From Candidatus Zhuqueibacterota bacterium 4484_87 (GTDB taxonomy: Bacteria; Zhuqueibacterota; Zhuqueibacteria; Thermofontimicrobiales; Thermofontimicrobiaceae): a stretch of 5,391 bases of DNA. Below the pieces are notes generated by a model, which was not told the DNA's origin, did not search any database, and saw only the letters and a program-made list of their open reading frames with translations. Numbering within the stretch: position 1 is the stretch's first letter; each line of letters opens with the position of its first letter. Shown here piece by piece: positions 1-5,391 of this stretch. Position numbers and translations under genes: made by a program. Where the stretch lies: contig NATN01000246.1 of NCBI GenBank assembly GCA_002085355.1, positions 1-5,391 of the forward strand, read 5' to 3'.

Positions 1-41
1 TTTAATAGAAAATCTGCTAATTTTCAGAAAGGAAAAGGGCC

Positions 42-932
42 ATGAAATCATCTAAAACTATGCGGACAATTTTTGGCGTTCTGTTAATGCTATTGCTTTT
101 TTCGATCATGTTGGCTTGTGCCGGGAAAAAACCTGCCTGGGGCGATGAAAAGTCAGGTTATATTTTGACCTATCGCTTTCAGCCGGATCAGGTTCTGAGA
201 TATGAAACTGATCAAAAGCAAACCATGACTCAAGAAATGATGGGACATTCTTCCGAGGTCAATACCCAAACTTACAATGTATTCTTTTTAAAAGGCAACG
301 GTTTTAATGATCAGAAAAATCTGGTGACAAAGATCGGATTTGACACGCTTTACATCGCGACGAAAGTCAGAGGCCAGGAGATCAAGCCGGACGCAAGTAT
401 AATCGTTGGCAAAGAATTTGAGATGATTTTTTCGCCGCAAGGGAAAAAGATTGCTTTTAATGATCCGGAATCAATCAAAGTTGATTTCGGCCCTATGGCA
501 GGCAAACGCGGGGCTGAAGATTTCTTCCGTAATCCTCTGCCAACGCTGCCGTCCCAGCCGGTAAAATTTGGCGATAGCTGGACAGATGAAGACAGCACCC
601 AAATGGAACAATCAGGGATGGACATTACCGTTAAAACAAAAACCGTCAATACGCTGGAAAAAGTGGAAGTCGTCAACGGAATTGAATGTCTGAAAGTCAA
701 TGCCAAGGTCACCGGCTCACTGGACGGATCGGGCAATCAGATGGGCGCGGATATTTATTTTGAAGGCGACCTTGACGGTTCGAGTGTCTGGTATTTCGAT
801 TTCAAAAACGGCAAACTGATTCAGGTTGAAAATAAAATGCTGATGGAGGGAACAGTCGCTGTATCCGGCGCTCAAAATATGACCATTCCCATGACTCAGG
901 AGTCAACGACAAAGGTTCGTCTCATTAAATAA
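42..932 (+). CDS. Putative outer-membrane lipoprotein of unknown function (DUF6263-like)
   Basis: This 296-residue protein begins with a lipoprotein signal: basic residues at 2-8, a hydrophobic stretch at about 10-24, and the lipobox-like M-L-A-C with the lipidated cysteine at residue 26. Residue 27 is Ala rather than Asp, which by the usual Lol sorting rule favours the outer membrane. The rest has no membrane segment and looks beta-rich: a YxFxPxQxLRYE-type opening at about 39-55 and an F-G-D-S-W motif at 176-180, followed by alternating strands to the end. This layout resembles the poorly characterised DUF6263-type lipoproteins, a family assignment made from memory only. No catalytic motif is visible. 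The ATG at 42 has a purine-rich Shine-Dalgarno region just upstream (AGAAAGG, 9 nt away). A terminator follows the gene, so it ends its transcript. Its role is unknown. Confidence 0.85.
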   Translation: MKSSKTMRTIFGVLLMLLLFSIMLACAGKKPAWGDEKSGYILTYRFQPDQVLRYETDQKQTMTQEMMGHSSEVNTQTYNVFFLKGNGFNDQKNLVTKIGFDTLYIATKVRGQEIKPDASIIVGKEFEMIFSPQGKKIAFNDPESIKVDFGPMAGKRGAEDFFRNPLPTLPSQPVKFGDSWTDEDSTQMEQSGMDITVKTKTVNTLEKVEVVNGIECLKVNAKVTGSLDGSGNQMGADIYFEGDLDGSSVWYFDFKNGKLIQVENKMLMEGTVAVSGAQNMTIPMTQESTTKVRLIK

Positions 933-957
933 AAATATCGCAAGAATATATTAATGT

Positions 958-1001
958 GTGGGTTTGACTCGATCATTGAATTGGACCCACCTTTTATTTT
1001 T
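958..1001 (+). terminator. Rho-independent terminator after the lipoprotein gene
   Basis: GTGGGT at 958-963 pairs with ACCCAC at 985-990. The stem extends inward by U-G, U-G, G-U and A-U pairs (964-967 with 981-984). After a C/A mismatch, an upper stem 969-972/976-979 closes a three-base loop. A T-rich run (CTTTTATTTTTAG) follows directly. It lies 25 nt after the lipoprotein stop codon and separates that gene from the downstream peptidase operon. Confidence 0.8.
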
Positions 1002-1061
1002 AGTTGCTACCAATCCCATTCTTTCGCAGTATCAAATCAGACGCAATATCATCTCAAAATT

Positions 1062-1065
1062 GGAG
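1062..1065 (+). promoter_or_regulatory. Ribosome binding site fixing the M1 peptidase start at 1073
   Basis: GGAG sits 7 nt before the ATG at 1073. An in-frame TTG at 1004 would add 23 residues in front of a clean signal peptide and lies directly after the terminator T-tract with no Shine-Dalgarno sequence. The ATG at 1073 is therefore preferred. Confidence 0.8.
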
Positions 1066-1072
1066 AAGTAGT

Positions 1073-3121
1073 ATGAGAACCCGCATTTTCCTTGCGTTTC
1101 TCCTATTTTTTTGTTTTATGTTTTCATCTCTATTCGCACAGACAGTGCTATTCGAAAAACCGCTGAGCCCGCGCATCGCTAATTACGACATCGATGTTCG
1201 CCTTGATGCGGAAAAATACAAAATTTACGGTAAAGAAAAATTACGCTGGGTGAATAAAAGCCGGAACACCGTTCGCGAACTTCAATTTCATCTCTATCTC
1301 AACGGCTTTCGTAATTCTGAATCCACTTTTATGAAAGAATCCGGTGGCAGGCATCGCAACTACAAGTTTGAAGGCGATGGGTGGGGATACATTGAAGTGA
1401 AGAAGATCGCTCCGGAAAATGGCGCAGATTTGACAGAAAAGATGGAATTCATCCAGCCCGATGACGGCAATCCTGAAGATAAAACCGTTTTTCGTCTTCC
1501 ATTGGACCGACCGATTGCTCCCGGAGGATCAATTACTTTGAACATCGATTTTGAGGCGAAATTGCCCCAGCCGCCGTTCGCGCGTTCCGGAGCCTGGAAA
1601 GAATATTTTTTTGTAGGGCAATGGTTCCCTAAAATTGGCGTATATCAAAATGGGAAATGGAACTGTCATCAATATCATCGCAACTCTGAATTTTTTGCTG
1701 ATTTTGGTGTGTACAATGTGAAAATTACTGTGCCCAACGAAAATATCGTCGGTGCGACCGGGATTCTGGTGAATATTACCGAAAACGAAGACGGCACAAG
1801 AACTCATTACTATCACGCGGAAGATGTTCATGATTTCGCCTGGACAACTAGCCCGGAATTTGTGGAATTTACCGAACAAATTGAAGATGTGAAAGTACGG
1901 CTTTTGCTTCAGAAAGACCACGCAGCTCAAGCAGAGCGGCATTTTGTCGCGGCAAGGGCTGCGATTAGTTTTTTCCAAAAGAACATCGGCGACTATCCCT
2001 ATCCAAATTTGACCATTGTTGATCCGCGCCGCGGCGCCCAGGGTTCCGGCGGCATGGAATATCCTACTTTGATCACTGCGGGTACTTTTTCGCACATTCC
2101 GAGTGGATTACGAATGCCGGAAACTGTCACTGTGCATGAGTTCGGTCATAACTATTGGTATGGGCTGGTTGCGTCCAATGAATTTGAGGAAGCCTGGTTA
2201 GACGAAGGGATCAACTCCTACGTTGAAATGCTGATCATGGACAAATTTTATGGACCTAAAGGCTCGATCATTGACCTGTTTGGTGTGAAACTTAACGATC
2301 TGGAAATGCAGCGCAGCCAGTTCGTTCAAATACCGGATATAGATCCGATTGTGCAACCGTCGTGGCAATACTACTCTTCCGGCAGTTATGGGGTCAATTC
2401 TTACCAAAAGCCTGTTGTCATGCTGAAGACATTGGAGAACTATCTGGGCACGGAAACGATGTTCAAAATTCTGCATACCTATTTCGAGCGCTGGAAATTT
2501 CGCCACCCGGGGACCCAAGATTTCATTCAGGTAGCGAACGAAGTTTCCGGGCAGGATTTGAGCTGGTTTTTTGATCAGGCACTTTTTTCTACCGCAAAAT
2601 TAGACTATTCTGTAAGGGGCATTAGGTGCAAGAAAGTGGAAAAACCCAAGGGGTATGATTACAGCTTGTTGTTGGCCGCCGATTCTCTTGAGGAAAAGAA
2701 AGCTGAAAAGGACTCTTTCGTTGTTGAAAATGACACATTGAAAAGCGAACAGGATTCAACGGAAAAAGACTCGAAGGAATTTTACGAAAGTAAAGTCTAT
2801 GTGCGCCGATTGGGTGATTTTGTGTTCCCCGTGGAAGTGGAAATGGTCTTCGATAACGGAGATACAATTCGCGAAAATTGGGACGGAAAAGGCTACTGGA
2901 AAAAATTCACTTATGTCAAACCAGCAAAGTTGGTTTTCGCCACAGTGGACCCTGACAATAAAATTTTGCTGGACATCAATTTAGTCAATAACAGCAAAAC
3001 GAGAAAAAAATCAAGTGCTGGTATCAATAAAATTACATCGAAATGGTTGTTTCTCATCCAGTCGTTTTTGGATGAGCCGGAATTGCTAAATTTATTTTCG
3101 ATATTAATGAGCATCAGCTAA
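1073..3121 (+). CDS. Secreted M1-family zinc aminopeptidase
   Basis: This 682-residue exported metallopeptidase is expected to remove N-terminal amino acids from peptides outside the cytoplasm. Residues 1-22 form a signal peptide (MRTR, then a Phe/Leu-rich core) with likely cleavage after S-L-F-A. An N-terminal beta domain follows, with the NYDIDVRLD strand typical of M1 enzymes at about 35-45. The catalytic domain shows the exopeptidase motif G-G-M-E-Y at 326-330, a variant of GAMEN. It also has the zinc site H355-E-x-x-H359 with the third ligand E378 exactly 18 residues further on (W-L-D-E-G), and a probable catalytic Tyr444 in S-Y-Q-K-P. All key residues are present, so it should be active. 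A Lys/Glu/Asp-rich stretch at about 535-572 separates the catalytic part from a C-terminal beta domain (to about 645). The last ~25 residues are a hydrophobic or amphipathic tail that might associate with membrane. It is probably co-transcribed with the membrane-protein gene 19 nt downstream. Substrate preference cannot be read from the sequence. Confidence 0.93.
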   Translation: MRTRIFLAFLLFFCFMFSSLFAQTVLFEKPLSPRIANYDIDVRLDAEKYKIYGKEKLRWVNKSRNTVRELQFHLYLNGFRNSESTFMKESGGRHRNYKFEGDGWGYIEVKKIAPENGADLTEKMEFIQPDDGNPEDKTVFRLPLDRPIAPGGSITLNIDFEAKLPQPPFARSGAWKEYFFVGQWFPKIGVYQNGKWNCHQYHRNSEFFADFGVYNVKITVPNENIVGATGILVNITENEDGTRTHYYHAEDVHDFAWTTSPEFVEFTEQIEDVKVRLLLQKDHAAQAERHFVAARAAISFFQKNIGDYPYPNLTIVDPRRGAQGSGGMEYPTLITAGTFSHIPSGLRMPETVTVHEFGHNYWYGLVASNEFEEAWLDEGINSYVEMLIMDKFYGPKGSIIDLFGVKLNDLEMQRSQFVQIPDIDPIVQPSWQYYSSGSYGVNSYQKPVVMLKTLENYLGTETMFKILHTYFERWKFRHPGTQDFIQVANEVSGQDLSWFFDQALFSTAKLDYSVRGIRCKKVEKPKGYDYSLLLAADSLEEKKAEKDSFVVENDTLKSEQDSTEKDSKEFYESKVYVRRLGDFVFPVEVEMVFDNGDTIRENWDGKGYWKKFTYVKPAKLVFATVDPDNKILLDINLVNNSKTRKKSSAGINKITSKWLFLIQSFLDEPELLNLFSILMSIS

Positions 3122-3131
3122 AAAATATTAC

Positions 3132-3135
3132 GAGG
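3132..3135 (+). promoter_or_regulatory. Ribosome binding site of the membrane-protein gene
   Basis: GAGG lies 5 nt before the ATG at 3141. An in-frame TTG at 3138 would be only 2 nt from it, too close, so the ATG is taken as the start. Confidence 0.7.
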
Positions 3136-3140
3136 TATTG

Positions 3141-4043
3141 ATGATCTGGCAAAGCTTGAAATATGGAATTTCTCAAGTCTGGGGAAACAAAAGATTGATC
3201 GCATTTTACTATTTGCTCAATCTTTTGCTCGCCTTTTTTCTGATATTGCCATTGCACAATGTGCTGAACGATTTTGCTGGTCGCTCGCTCATGGGTGCGA
3301 AACTGGCGGAAAGTTTTGACATGAATCTCTTTTTCGAACTCATTCATGAACATGGCGATGTATTATCGCTCTGGATGGGTTTGGTTTTTATCGGAGCTAT
3401 TGTGTATTGGCTTTCCATGTTATTTTTATCCGGCGGCATTTTGCACTTATTTATCCACGAAAAGAGCGGTACCATCGCTTCAGTGCTGGGAAATTCCGCA
3501 CGATATTTTCCGCGAATGATCCGGCTCTCATTGTGGAGCTTGCCGGTATTGGGAATTCTTTTGAGTGTGCAGTTTATTTATTCCGGAATTCAGCGACTCA
3601 TTTTTGGCAGCGATCCGTATCAGTCAGTGCTTTATTGGGGCGCGTGGATTAAAGTGGCGCTGCGATTCATTATTTTCTGGGTTTTTGTCGTTATCATTGA
3701 TTACGCGCGAATTCATCTGGTGCAAAATGACGAACGAAAAACTCGGAAATCATTGCTTGCCGCATTGCGTTTTGTGATTAAAAATCCGGGCAAAGCGTTT
3801 GGACTGAAGGCGTTGCTCATCGTCTCGGGAATTTTTGCACTGGTCATTTACAATTTATTGCAAATACCTTTGTCCAATTCCGCAGGCGCAGGACTTTTTG
3901 TTCTGTTTTTCATTCAACAAATTTACATGATTTTCCGAAGTTTTTTAAGACTGGCAACTTTTTCAAGTCAGGCGGAATTGTACCAGGATGCTGAATCGCA
4001 AGAAAGAATCGATAACGCTGAGGAAATTTTGTTAGCTGTTTGA
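3141..4043 (+). CDS. Polytopic inner-membrane protein of unknown function
   Basis: This is a 300-residue integral membrane protein with about six hydrophobic segments: roughly 19-38, 78-101, 129-149, 172-190, 222-243 and 249-265. There is no cleavable signal peptide. The N-terminus starts with a short amphipathic segment (IWQSLKYGISQVW) before the first helix. Recognisable sequence blocks are L-S-G-G-I-L-H at 96-102 and D-Y-A-R-I-H-L at 187-193. A basic cytoplasmic-looking loop (DERKTRKS, 197-204) follows the fourth helix. The C-terminal ~35 residues are polar and acidic. I recall similar uncharacterised membrane proteins next to M1 peptidases in FCB-group bacteria, but cannot name a Pfam family with certainty. 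Its start is 19 nt after the peptidase stop codon, so the two are probably one operon. The 3' end overlaps the convergent radical SAM pseudogene by 12 bp. No transport or enzymatic motif is evident. Confidence 0.85.
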   Translation: MIWQSLKYGISQVWGNKRLIAFYYLLNLLLAFFLILPLHNVLNDFAGRSLMGAKLAESFDMNLFFELIHEHGDVLSLWMGLVFIGAIVYWLSMLFLSGGILHLFIHEKSGTIASVLGNSARYFPRMIRLSLWSLPVLGILLSVQFIYSGIQRLIFGSDPYQSVLYWGAWIKVALRFIIFWVFVVIIDYARIHLVQNDERKTRKSLLAALRFVIKNPGKAFGLKALLIVSGIFALVIYNLLQIPLSNSAGAGLFVLFFIQQIYMIFRSFLRLATFSSQAELYQDAESQERIDNAEEILLAV

Positions 4044-4622
4044 GATCAATTTCAATGATTGTGAGACGATTTCTTCGGGCGGATTAAAGTAGCCGAAACG
4101 AAGGAAAGGGAAATCTCTGCTCAAATCAGCAATCCATCTTTTGACACCGATGAAATCGGGTGACAGAGTTTTCAGTTGCAACGTTTCCGTGTACCAATCC
4201 GGGTCCATGTTCAAATTCCGCGCCTGAATGAGGTTAATTTTGTATTTGTCGATTATTTTTCTCAATGCAGAAATCTCATCGGGATGATCGGTGAAACCTG
4301 GAAAGACGAAATAGTTCAGAGAGATGAAGCGATTAAATTTTCTGGCAATTTCGATGGAAGACAGTACATCATCAAAACTGTAAACTTGTGGCTGATAATA
4401 CCGATCGTAAAAAATTTTCTGCGCGGAATTCATGCTTACGCGGATGGAATCAAGACCCGCTCGGAACAGCTTTTCGGTCACATCGGGGAGACTGGCATTG
4501 GTGTTAAGATTGATGATGCCTTTTGCTGTTCTTTGACGAATTATTTTTATCGCTTCTTCGAGCAAATCGCCAACTAACAGCGGTTCTCCCTTGCAGCCGG
4601 ACAACCGTATTTGAAAACGCAA
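4032..4622 (-). CDS. 3' fragment: radical SAM barrel remnant without the Cys motif
   Basis: This open frame of up to 196 residues can begin only at a TTG at 4622 with no Shine-Dalgarno sequence, so independent translation is doubtful. Its first ~8 residues come from reading the 5' half out of frame. The genuine sequence starts at about G-C-K-G-E-P-L-L-V-G (9-18). It continues with G-I-I-N-L-N-T-N-A-S (35-44), D-S-I-R-V-S-M-N-S (58-66), N-Y-F-V-F-P-G-F-T-D (103-112) and R-N-L-N-M-D-P-D-W-Y (135-144), which fit later strands of a radical SAM TIM barrel. The CxxxCxxC motif belonging before this part is absent. The stop codon lies inside the end of the convergent membrane-protein gene. Confidence 0.65.
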   Translation of the reverse strand: MRFQIRLSGCKGEPLLVGDLLEEAIKIIRQRTAKGIINLNTNASLPDVTEKLFRAGLDSIRVSMNSAQKIFYDRYYQPQVYSFDDVLSSIEIARKFNRFISLNYFVFPGFTDHPDEISALRKIIDKYKINLIQARNLNMDPDWYTETLQLKTLSPDFIGVKRWIADLSRDFPFLRFGYFNPPEEIVSQSLKLISNS

Positions 4623-5137
4623 TTTTCGATTAAGTGTTCGACCAAACGATTACCGGAAAAATTTTTCGCCATTTTCAACGCCGCTTTCTCAATGGCATCC
4701 AAATCAACGTGGCGAAAATCCTGTCGTTCGTCGGGATCGATTCGGGTTCCGGATACAAAAAAAATCCCGTCTTTCCAGCCTACTGCAGTGTAGGCATACA
4801 ATGGCAGGCGCGGTGCATTCTCTTTTTTCAGAAAACCTGCGCGATGAAATTGAACATAAGCCGGAGCCATGAAAGCCGCTGTAGCGAACACAGGTTGTCC
4901 CTGATATTCTTCCAGAGCGACAAATTCGCCGCTTTCGGGATGAAAACCGATGGGAGTCCTTTCCGGCAACTGAAAAAGATCACTGCCTTCAGGAAGGGGA
5001 ATCAAATCGTCAGCTTCTGGCAGTTGAAACTGATTTAGCGACATGCCCGTCATGCGCAATTCGGGAATTTCAAAAAGATTTCCCTCTTCATCGCTGACGA
5101 CGAGATAGGGGAGATGTGTCCAATTGCTTTTTTTCAT
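4574..5137 (-). CDS. 5' fragment: N-terminal domain of the broken radical SAM protein
   Basis: This 187-residue reading frame starts at the ATG at 5137 and stops shortly after the deletion junction; its last residues (about E-N-R-C) are read out of frame. It contains the family's N-terminal domain, which opens with M-K-K-S-N-W-T-H-L-P-Y-L-V-V-S-D and includes E-I-P-E-L-R-M at 24-29 and D-P-D-E-R-Q-D-F-R-H-V-D at 134-145. Near the end are C173 and C179 in the ENCVFKYGCPAAR block. There is no signal peptide or membrane segment. No strong Shine-Dalgarno sequence precedes the start; only a weak GG lies about 10 nt upstream. A product could be made but would lack the whole SAM barrel. Confidence 0.7.
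   Translation of the reverse strand: MKKSNWTHLPYLVVSDEEGNLFEIPELRMTGMSLNQFQLPEADDLIPLPEGSDLFQLPERTPIGFHPESGEFVALEEYQGQPVFATAAFMAPAYVQFHRAGFLKKENAPRLPLYAYTAVGWKDGIFFVSGTRIDPDERQDFRHVDLDAIEKAALKMAKNFSGNRLVEHLIENCVFKYGCPAARENRC
4589..4598 (-). other. Deletion junction with apparent microhomology
   Basis: On the minus strand this reads GGCTGCAAGG. In the upstream frame it lies within codons for P-A-A-R (CCG GCT GCA AGG), and in the downstream frame it encodes G-C-K-G (GGC TGC AAG GGA). Both readings match expected family sequence, so the same ~10 bases probably stood at both ends of the lost segment, exactly or nearly so. I recall Glu rather than Lys as usual in the downstream block, so the match may have been imperfect after GGCTGC. 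Confidence 0.55.
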
Positions 5138-5179
5138 AAATTTGCCAAATTTAAAACCTTTTTTGCACTCAGGGAATCT

Positions 5180-5208
5180 AATGTAATGAATTTATCAATA
5201 AAAATCAA
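5180..5208 (-). promoter_or_regulatory. Candidate sigma70-type promoter for the radical SAM gene
   Basis: On the minus strand TTGATT (5203-5208) is followed after exactly 17 nt by TACATT (5180-5185), each matching four of six consensus bases. The start codon at 5137 is 42 nt downstream of the -10 box. The spacing is good but the region is AT-rich, so chance matches are easy. Confidence 0.3.
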
Positions 5209-5224
5209 CGTCTAACTAACCCAA

Positions 5225-5270
5225 AACTCGAAACTAAAAACTCGTAACTCGAAACACAAAACCCGTAACT
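5225..5270 (+). repeat. Degenerate 21-nt-period tandem repeat before the S46 gene
   Basis: Two 25-nt copies (5225-5249 and 5246-5270) match at 22 of 25 positions and overlap by AACT. Each holds ACTCGAAAC followed 14 nt later by A(C/T)TCGTAAC or its ACCCGTAAC variant; the sub-motifs start at 5226, 5240, 5247 and 5261. The block ends 7 nt before the ribosome binding site of the downstream gene, so it is likely to lie in its promoter or leader. It contains no spacer/direct-repeat structure of CRISPR type. Confidence 0.65.
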
Positions 5271-5277
5271 TAAAATT

Positions 5278-5281
5278 GAGG
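5278..5281 (+). promoter_or_regulatory. Ribosome binding site of the S46 peptidase gene
   Basis: GAGG (within TTGAGGTG) lies 6 nt before the ATG at 5288. It is the best Shine-Dalgarno match in this gap and supports that start codon. Confidence 0.7.
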
Positions 5282-5287
5282 TGCTTT

Positions 5288-5391
5288 ATGAATCAAAAAA
5301 AATCTAAAAAGCTGAGTCTGGTATTGTTTTCAGCGCTTTTATTGCTGCTGACAGTGGTCTTCTCAGCTCAGGCAGATGAAGGAATGTGGAC
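5288..5391 (+). CDS. S46-family dipeptidyl-peptidase, N-terminus only (runs off the window)
   Basis: Only the first 34 codons and part of the 35th are present. They encode a clear signal peptide: a basic start (N-Q-K-K-S-K-K), a hydrophobic core at about 9-25, and S-A-Q-A with likely cleavage after Ala29. The mature protein would begin D-E-G-M-W-T. An (A)DEGMW start directly after the signal peptide is characteristic of S46 serine peptidases (DPP7/DPP11 type), which release dipeptides from the N-terminus of peptides in the periplasm of Gram-negative bacteria. The catalytic residues lie beyond the window, so DPP7 and DPP11 specificity cannot be told apart. The gene is close to another exported exopeptidase, the M1 enzyme, but in a separate transcription unit. 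Confidence 0.75.
   Translation, partial: MNQKKSKKLSLVLFSALLLLLTVVFSAQADEGMW

Larger units (their letters stand above)
4032..5137 (-). pseudogene. Radical SAM protein gene broken by an internal deletion and frame change
   Basis: Two adjoining minus-strand reading frames encode the front and back of one radical SAM protein. The 5' part (5137 to about 4590) ends in ENCVFKYGCPAAR. The 3' part (about 4600 to 4032) resumes at GCKGEPLLVG in another frame and runs through the barrel strands (N-L-N-T-N-A-S, D-S-I-R-V-S-M-N-S) to a plausible natural C-terminus. As I remember this uncharacterised family, about 70 residues lie between these points, including the CxxxCxxC motif that binds the 4Fe-4S cluster. 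No such motif exists anywhere in either frame here. The frame offset implies a missing length of 3n+1 bases. Without the cluster motif even a frameshifted product could not do radical SAM chemistry. Apart from this one lesion both halves are open and well preserved, so the event is recent or an assembly error. The substrate of the intact family is not known to me. Confidence 0.8.

Noticed and set aside
350..736. A 128-residue open frame antisense to the lipoprotein gene
   Set aside because: It has no recognisable protein features and lies entirely within a better-supported gene.
1004..1035. TTGCTA ... TATCAA as a promoter for the peptidase operon
   Set aside because: The 20-nt spacing is too long for a normal sigma70 promoter and both boxes are weak. 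A promoter is expected in 1002-1060 but I cannot place it.
1004..1072. TTG at 1004 as the start of the M1 peptidase
   Set aside because: It lacks a ribosome binding site, lies directly after the terminator T-tract, and would bury the signal peptide behind 23 residues. The ATG at 1073 has GGAG 7 nt upstream.
1529..2095. A 188-residue open frame on the minus strand
   Set aside because: It lies wholly antisense to the catalytic domain of the M1 peptidase, and its translation shows no recognisable family or credible start. It is a shadow of the real gene.
4574..4622. Programmed ribosomal frameshift joining the two radical SAM frames
   Set aside because: A frameshift would not restore the missing CxxxCxxC segment, and no slippery heptamer with a downstream structure is apparent at the overlap.
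4176..5038. Plus-strand open frames (4176-4577 and 4634-5038) opposite the radical SAM remnant
   Set aside because: The minus strand carries recognisable conserved radical SAM family sequence over the same bases. The plus-strand translations show nothing recognisable.
5225..5270. CRISPR array
   Set aside because: The repeat units are adjacent or overlapping, with a 21-nt period and no unique spacers, and no cas gene is in the window.

Overview
The window is compact bacterial DNA of moderate, slightly AT-leaning composition, with short intergenic gaps and ordinary GGAG/GAGG ribosome binding sites. It encodes exported proteins typical of a Gram-negative cell: a lipoprotein, a secreted M1-type metallopeptidase and the start of an S46 peptidase. 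The family mix, including an S46 peptidase and an M1 peptidase paired with a polytopic membrane protein, suggests the Bacteroidota/Calditrichota/KSB1 side of the FCB group, probably an environmental genome. This placement is inferred from family recollection, not from a marker gene.

Layout. (1) 42-932 (+) encodes a lipoprotein of unknown function, closed by a good rho-independent terminator at 958-1001. (2) 1073-3121 (+) is a secreted M1-family zinc aminopeptidase with the full HExxH-x18-E site. (3) 3141-4043 (+) follows after 19 nt and encodes a six-helix membrane protein of unknown function, probably in the same operon. (4) 4032-5137 (-) is a radical SAM gene broken by an internal deletion. 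The 5' part and 3' part are both well preserved but lie in different frames, and the segment between them that should carry the CxxxCxxC cluster motif is missing. Its 3' end overlaps the membrane-protein gene by 12 bp, tail to tail. (5) 5138-5287 is a divergent intergenic region with a weak candidate promoter for the minus-strand gene and a 21-nt-period degenerate repeat. (6) 5288 to the window end (+) is the N-terminus of an S46 dipeptidyl-peptidase.

The two peptidases are both exported and could work together on peptides outside the cytoplasm, the M1 enzyme removing single N-terminal residues and the S46 enzyme removing dipeptides. The most notable observation is the radical SAM lesion. Its junction carries a GGCTGCAAGG stretch that reads sensibly in both flanking frames, as expected of a deletion between short matching sequences. 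I see no complete undescribed system here.
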